A DNA stretch of 64,000 nucleotides, taken from Vigna angularis (taxonomy: Eukaryota; Streptophyta; Magnoliopsida; Fabales; Fabaceae). Location of the stretch: assembly GCF_016808095.1 (NCBI RefSeq), contig NC_068971.1, positions 10,428,501 to 10,492,500 of the forward strand, written 5' to 3'. Position numbers and translations under genes: made by a program. Of the stretch, positions 62,201 through 64,000 are shown one piece after another (the stretch's first letter is position 1; each line of letters opens with the position of its first letter). A model generated the notes under the pieces. That model saw nothing but the letters and a program-made list of their open reading frames with translations, searched no databases and was not told the DNA's origin.

Positions 62201-63262
62201 ATACATGAACCATGTCCAAATGCTGCCTCATACAATCTGTCTTGCACTAATCATACAAAGCTGAAACTTTTGTATAACTTATTTTTGAAATAACAGGAGC
62301 ATTTTCTCTATTTTCTTGTCTTAGCTGACTTTCATATATAAAACCAGTTCTAGCTTAATGTCATTGAGAATTCTACATTCAGTGTTCCTGTTACATTAAA
62401 GCATATGTACAGATGGCGCTATAGTAGATTTTGTATTTGAAATCATTGTATTTCCATCCATATGTATTTTTCTGTAGGTTTCATATTTTTGTTTTCCATG
62501 TTCTTCAGATAGAATATTGATGACTCTGAGATCCCAGGGAGGTATTAAGGCTTTACTGGGAATCGTAAGATGTGGACATCCCGACGTCCTTTCCCAAGTT
62601 GCACGAGGAATTGCAAACTTCGCAAAATGCGAGTCTCGAGCTTCCAATCAAGGTCTACTTTTTCTCCTATTGATTCTCAACACTGAGAACATTAAGCTTC
62701 AAGTTAGATAGAAAATGGACAAAATAGTTACTCACGAATGTCACCAAAAAAATTCAGTCCTGCAATGATTATTTAAAGATGTATTTGATGTTTCTAAGCA
62801 AGCAATAGTCAATTTGCTCCCACCATTTCACTTCCTCAAAGTCACTGAAAACTTCAAACCTTACAATTATAGTTCTGCTCTCACAGGGATAAAAAGTGGC
62901 AGATCTTTTTTGATAGAAGATGGTGCACTTCCATGGATAGTACAAAATGCTAATAATGAAGCTGCACCAATCAGGCGTCACTTAGAGCTTGCACTCTGCC
63001 ACTTGGCACAGCATGGTAACGAGACTTCTCATCATGTTTCACTTTTTCATAATACATTATTGCAAACTTTAAAATGTGATGTTTCAAAATAAACATTACA
63101 GAAGTGAATGCAAAGGACCTGGTTAGTGGAGGTGCTCTTTGGGAGCTTGTTCGAATTTCACGAGATTGTTCACGAGAGGATATACGGAATCTTGCTCGTC
63201 GGACTCTTAGTTCTGTCTCAACATTCAAAGCTGAATTGCGGCGCCTACGAATAGATTATTAA
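41297..63262 (+). CDS. ARK3: Armadillo-repeat kinesin (ARK, ARK3-like)
   Basis: Nineteen exons join in frame to 884 residues: 41297-41435, 43686-43786, 43918-44040, 44235-44420, 44587-44808, 44953-45106, 50870-51019, 51240-51328, 53166-53369, 58636-58752, 59844-59978, 60065-60193, 60551-60677, 60752-60844, 61344-61469, 61612-61737, 62509-62652, 62887-63015 and 63102-63262. The basic, Pro/Ser-rich N-terminus is followed by a kinesin motor (about 47-390) with P-loop GQTGTGKT (135-142), switch I NTESSRSH (246-253) and switch II DLAGSE (298-303). A coiled coil follows (about 390-620), then five or so armadillo repeats (626-884) such as [19 protein letters not shown] and [14 protein letters not shown]. 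This architecture is specific to plant ARK kinesins, plus-end microtubule motors of root-hair growth and cell division. It is closest to ARK3 in the coiled coil ([16 protein letters not shown]). Introns 6, 8 and 9 carry retroelements but all exon borders stay intact. Confidence 0.92.
42741..43545 (+). repeat. Three tandem copies of a 270-bp unit in ARK intron 1
   Basis: Units start at 42741, 43012 and 43282 with GTTGGG(C/A)GAGGATCAACT or a close variant and are 271, 270 and about 264 bp long. They differ by only a few substitutions and small indels, so the array expanded recently. It has no evident coding function and is not related to the nearby LTR elements. Confidence 0.93.
45369..45521 (+). 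repeat. 5' LTR of copia element 1
   Basis: TGTTAGATG...TTTAACA, with the TATA-like ATTATAAATAAAC near its middle; matched by the 3' LTR with two differences. Confidence 0.95.
45669..45786 (+). repeat. TRIM-family LTR embedded in the copia leader
   Basis: 118 bp starting TGTTGGAAGTCCCATAT and ending CCACTACTAACA, preceded by a G-rich polypurine stretch (GAAGGGGGTG) and followed by a second TGGTATCAGAGC. It is the same family as the LTRs of the TRIM at 21732-22489 read on its minus strand. It is therefore a foreign LTR inside copia element 1. Confidence 0.85.
46135..49599 (+). CDS. Copia polyprotein: zinc knuckle, protease, integrase, RT, RNase H
   Basis: 1154 residues without a break. In order: zinc knuckle [14 protein letters not shown] (21-34); aspartic protease VLDSGATDH (about 112-120); integrase with an HHCC finger (HAQLGH near 238, CESCQLGKH) and the catalytic triad Asp near 295 (HSDIWGP), Asp near 358 (RSDNGREY) and Glu near 394 (NGVAERKNR); reverse transcriptase with YVDDIVLTG near 837; RNase H with SDADWAGS near 1001 and the closing FTKSLRGPR. 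All catalytic motifs look intact. Odd point: copia polyproteins normally begin with a capsid domain of about 200-250 residues before the zinc knuckle. Here the frame starts only 20 residues before it. Enzymes could be made, but particle formation would need capsid from another element. Confidence 0.95.
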   Translation: MVAQLDDQSRSRQPGNGRPKCDHCGKLGHKIDRCYALHGRPLRPIAMANSDPPPQSPSADHPTSSNTINNPLLFQEFLRWYEDRQHSSSTTSTSVTRTGTPFVGLTHSLGSWVLDSGATDHITGNKSLFSSLSCPVNLPSVTMADGSRVSSHGIGTVHIFPSISIDNVLYVPGSPFNLLSVSRLTRSLNCVISFTKDSVWLQDRSSKHMIGTGCESHGLYHLSPSPHAGVIMESPSLLHAQLGHPSLAKLQQLVPSLSKLSSLSCESCQLGKHTRSSFPRSVSQRASSPFSLVHSDIWGPSRVKSTLGFQYFVTFIDDYSRCTWLFLMKNRSELFSIFQTFFNEIKTQFGVSIRTLRSDNGREYLSQQFKHFMASHGILHQTSCAYTPQQNGVAERKNRHLIETTRTLLIHGQVPSRFWGDAVLTACYLINRMPSSVLANKIPHSILFPQDLLHPLPLRVFGSICFVHDFSPGLDKLSPRSHKCVFLGFPRSQKGYKCFSPSLNRHFISADVTFDESSFYFTHLSSSSVPLPVTVDIPLICDPPGDAPPILSPSLDSHSPQDRPSPPPLQVYSRRNCLPHDSLPVLPLVSPPAPATESDLPIALRKGIRSTRNPSPHYTVLSYHRLSPSFYTCLSSISSVSIPKSVGDALSHPGWRQAMLDELSALQKSGTWELVQLPSGKSVVGCRWVYAIKVGPDGTIDRLKARLVAKGYTQIFGLDYGDTFSPVAKMTSVRLFIAMAALRQWPLYQLDVKNAFLNGDLHEEIYMEQPPGFVAQGESSGLVCRLHKSLYGLKQSPRAWFGKFSCVVQQFGMSRSEADHSVFYRHSSAGCIYLIVYVDDIVLTGSDYLGISQMKQHLCHHFQTKDLGKLRYFLGIEVAQSNDGIVISQRKYALDILEETGLMNCKSVETPMDPNIKLLPNQGEPFSDPERYRRLVGKLNYLTVTRPDISFAVSVVSQFLNSPCEDHWDAVVRILKYIKRSHGKGLLYGPNNDTKIVCYSDADWAGSPSDRRSTSGYCVSIGGNLISWKSKKQSVVARSSAEAEYRAMASATCELVWLKQLLNELKFGDATHMTLICDNQAALHISSNPVFHERTKHIKVDCHFIKEKIISGDIKTEFVNSSNQLADIFTKSLRGPRIDYLCNKLGTYDLYAPA
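49597..49646 (+). repeat. 25-bp tandem duplication of polypurine tract plus LTR start
   Basis: TTGAGGGGGAGTGTTAGATG and the next five bases (TTAAG) occur twice in a row. The first copy overlaps the pol stop codon; the second is followed by the true 153-bp LTR. Confidence 0.9.
49632..49784 (+). repeat. 3' LTR of copia element 1
   Basis: Same length as the 5' LTR; two differences (a C for T at about 49651 and a T for C at about 49764). Confidence 0.95.
52531..52886 (-). mobile_element. Small TRIM element in ARK intron 8
   Basis: Two diverged direct repeats (about 52531-52649 and 52772-52886) share TCTAGT(C/T)GATGTGA and GGCC(T/A)AA(T/A)CTCAAT-type words with the TRIM LTRs at 21.7 and 45.7 kb. 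The interior is only about 120 bp. Borders are approximate because the copies are eroded. Confidence 0.6.
53771..53927 (+). repeat. 5' LTR of copia element 2
   Basis: TGTTGAAATA...TTTCACA, with TATATAGG near the middle as a likely TATA region; identical by eye to the 3' LTR. Confidence 0.95.
54344..55660 (+). CDS. Copia Gag-protease, truncated before integrase
   Basis: 438 residues from [10 protein letters not shown]. Residues 1 to about 215 are the copia gag capsid domain ([20 protein letters not shown], then [17 protein letters not shown]). The zinc knuckle [14 protein letters not shown] lies at about 239-252, and the protease begins with [13 protein letters not shown] near 318. The frame ends shortly after the protease ([12 protein letters not shown]), just where GAG-pre-integrase would begin, because foreign sequence follows. 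An earlier in-frame Met at 54275 exists, but the MAGL start fits the family. This is the capsid part that copia element 1 lacks; the two belong to related but different families. Confidence 0.88.
   Translation: MAGLRTPSLSATPTITSAKLNWKNYLSWSSSLELWFLGQGYHDHLEQDVSTVPEEEKSQWQKLDFQLCAVLWQSVEQEVLEILIPYKTCSSFWRKAQDIFANNVQRLFDATQRVTSFKQNNHDMVTYIGTARAAVEELKNFFVADSVKGLNKKLDKFYMVLILRGLHSDFDHVRDQMLAGDQVPSMDSLVTRLLRVSSLVKDESSIGGIKTSAMVAPQGRGGGRGNRGERGGCGMRPQCTYCRRIGHTREKCYALHGYPNKVAHVSKSDDLEPKISNEEYQEFLKYKSGKSSNPDQSSSMSNVSTACISQSVEGHNPWILDSGASDHISGTISSFSSMFSQKIPHFITVANGSKVASQGIGRVSLSPSLNLNSVLYIPDCPYNLISLSQLTRSLNCSVTFTANSFVIQEHGTSRLIGEGHESRGLYFLKHLRLKRNNS
55658..55918 (-). repeat. LTR-like block of an inverted element, with 35-bp tandem repeats
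   Basis: On the minus strand TGTTAGAATATTTACCC follows the polypurine tract TTGAGGGGGAG and the copia ending AAGCTTG...CCAGC, so this is the 3' LTR of a reverse-oriented copia relative. About five copies of a 35-bp unit (TAACTCTAGACACAATATAA, then TCATGATAAATAGGG) fill 55727-55907. The left border is inferred. Confidence 0.65.
55919..57880 (-). mobile_element. Inverted interior of a related non-autonomous copia element
   Basis: Begins on its 3' side with a polypurine tract and a copia pol end, and reaches about 57410-57600, which on the minus strand matches the leader of the host element at about 54050-54250 (GTGCGCCTCGA, GCGACCCATCCCT, CCGGTGTCGG). Between them is non-coding sequence with a degenerate repeat array. 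The 5' LTR expected at its right end was not found, so the insert is truncated. Confidence 0.65.
56200..56720. repeat. Degenerate tandem repeat array
   Basis: Units built from ACTACAGGGACT, GCCATCA(C/A)(T/G)(G/A)ACTGATGGGGCCT and GTGGCTGGAAGCGACAAA recur about ten times with variable spacing, between stretches that contain CTCCCCCTC. Confidence 0.7.
57912..58214 (+). pseudogene. Copia RNase H tail fused to a 7-residue repeat
   Basis: The frame opens with five to six repeats of LDSGKR(C/H) encoded by a 21-bp tandem repeat (about 57925-58035) and runs without a stop into [20 protein letters not shown] and [14 protein letters not shown], the last 55 residues of copia RNase H. The RNase H active-site region is missing, so no enzyme results. 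Whether the fused 100-residue frame is ever translated is unknown. Confidence 0.7.
58222..58378 (+). repeat. 3' LTR of copia element 2
   Basis: No difference from the 5' LTR found by eye. Confidence 0.95.
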
Positions 63263-64000
63263 TTATGAATCTGCGCATTTATTGTTGTTCCACAGCTTGT
63301 GAGGCACGTACTTGATAATAGTTCCACAGTTATGGAATGGTAGCTTACCTTGCTATTTTTGTGTTAAGTGAAGCAGCAGGGGTTTAGCATCTACTTGTTA
63401 TGTAGCCATTACTGACCAGAATGAATGTATGTATAATCTATAGAGAGGAAAATTTGAGGTTTTTGGGCAGGGGAGAGATGGTGAAAATATGTTGTTAAAC
63501 ATTGGTTTGTCAAATTTTGACCACCACAAATTCCATAGAGCTGCCCCATATTGTTATTTGTAATTGATTATTGATTTGTGTAAGTAATGAAAATCATCAT
63601 TCTAACTGGTGCCCATGTAATACGATTCTATTTGATTTTAATCCCCAAATAATGTTAGTCTAAATTCTTTGGGATTTTCTCAGCAACCCTTTTTTTTAGT
63701 CAACGATGAGTCTGATACAGTCCAAATACCTGTTGGGCTACACAATATAGTGGATAAAGAAACAAAAGAGCAAAAGAGGTGGGGACAAGTTTATGGCAGG
63801 AAAAAACAAAATAAAGAGGCTGAGGTGGACATAATTAGTTTGAGAGAGAGAATTGGAGGATCCTAGGAAGATTTACCTTTTTGTTATTTCCTTTATATTG
63901 TCAGGACAGTGGTGTGGGGAGGGGAGTTTTTGGGTGGAATGAAATATAGACTGGAGAGTACCGTTTTGGTCTCTTAAGGAGCCTAGCTCTGGACAGTAGG
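63263..64000 (+). other. ARK 3'UTR and downstream sequence
   Basis: The 3'UTR probably ends near 63590. From about 63660 a short frame (VQIPVGLHNIVDKETKEQ, then WGQVYGRKKQNKEAEV) resembles the linker between copia integrase and reverse transcriptase, so a small copia remnant is possible, but the match is weak. Confidence 0.35.

Noticed and set aside
1..64000. tRNA, rRNA or microRNA genes
   Set aside because: I looked for cloverleaf-type and rRNA words and found none beyond the tRNA-complementary primer-binding sites; a covariance-model search would be decisive.

Overview
This window is nuclear DNA of a dicot plant, most likely a legume. It has intron-rich genes with GT..AG introns, very AT-rich spacers with long (TA)n arrays, and many LTR retrotransposons and MITEs. 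A broken legume-type seed lectin relic points to the bean group (Phaseolus/Vigna or a relative); that placement is inference.

Four host genes can be read. (1) + strand, 1339-6109: the 3' part of a coiled-coil protein resembling plant FHA-domain proteins (At2g45460 type); its N-terminal exons lie left of the window. (2) + strand, 13787-14253: a two-exon LITTLE ZIPPER gene, the family of small leucine-zipper inhibitors of HD-ZIP III factors. (3) - strand, 15637-18769: a three-exon plastid 4-hydroxy-tetrahydrodipicolinate synthase (DHDPS), the first committed step of lysine synthesis. (4) + strand, 41297-63262: a 19-exon armadillo-repeat kinesin of the ARK family, closest to ARK3 as I recall the family, stretched over 22 kb by transposons in its introns. 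A lectin pseudogene lies at 37971-38302.

Mobile DNA fills most of the rest. At 1-1062 a gypsy LTR and leader sit inside a decayed copia 3' end. At 19-33 kb a MuDR/FAR1-like transposase pseudogene has been split by a 7.5-kb gag-protease-only gypsy element (22631-30147, TSD ATAGG) and by a hAT-type MITE (30279-30824, perfect 8-bp TSD), next to a TRIM element and two more hAT-like MITEs. Inside ARK are a complete Ty1/copia element with intact pol but no capsid region (45369-49784, TSD GTGGG), a small TRIM (about 52531-52886), and a defective copia with identical LTRs (53771-58378, TSD TGTAT) that carries an inverted piece of a relative.

The host genes have no shared pathway; they are ordinary neighbours. 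The most unusual material is the set of non-autonomous retroelements: one keeps gag and protease only, one keeps pol without capsid, one keeps gag plus ends. One leader carries a second LTR and second primer-binding site, and one LTR family carries arrays of an 11-bp GC-rich palindrome. Exon borders were placed by hand from splice consensus and reading-frame continuity.
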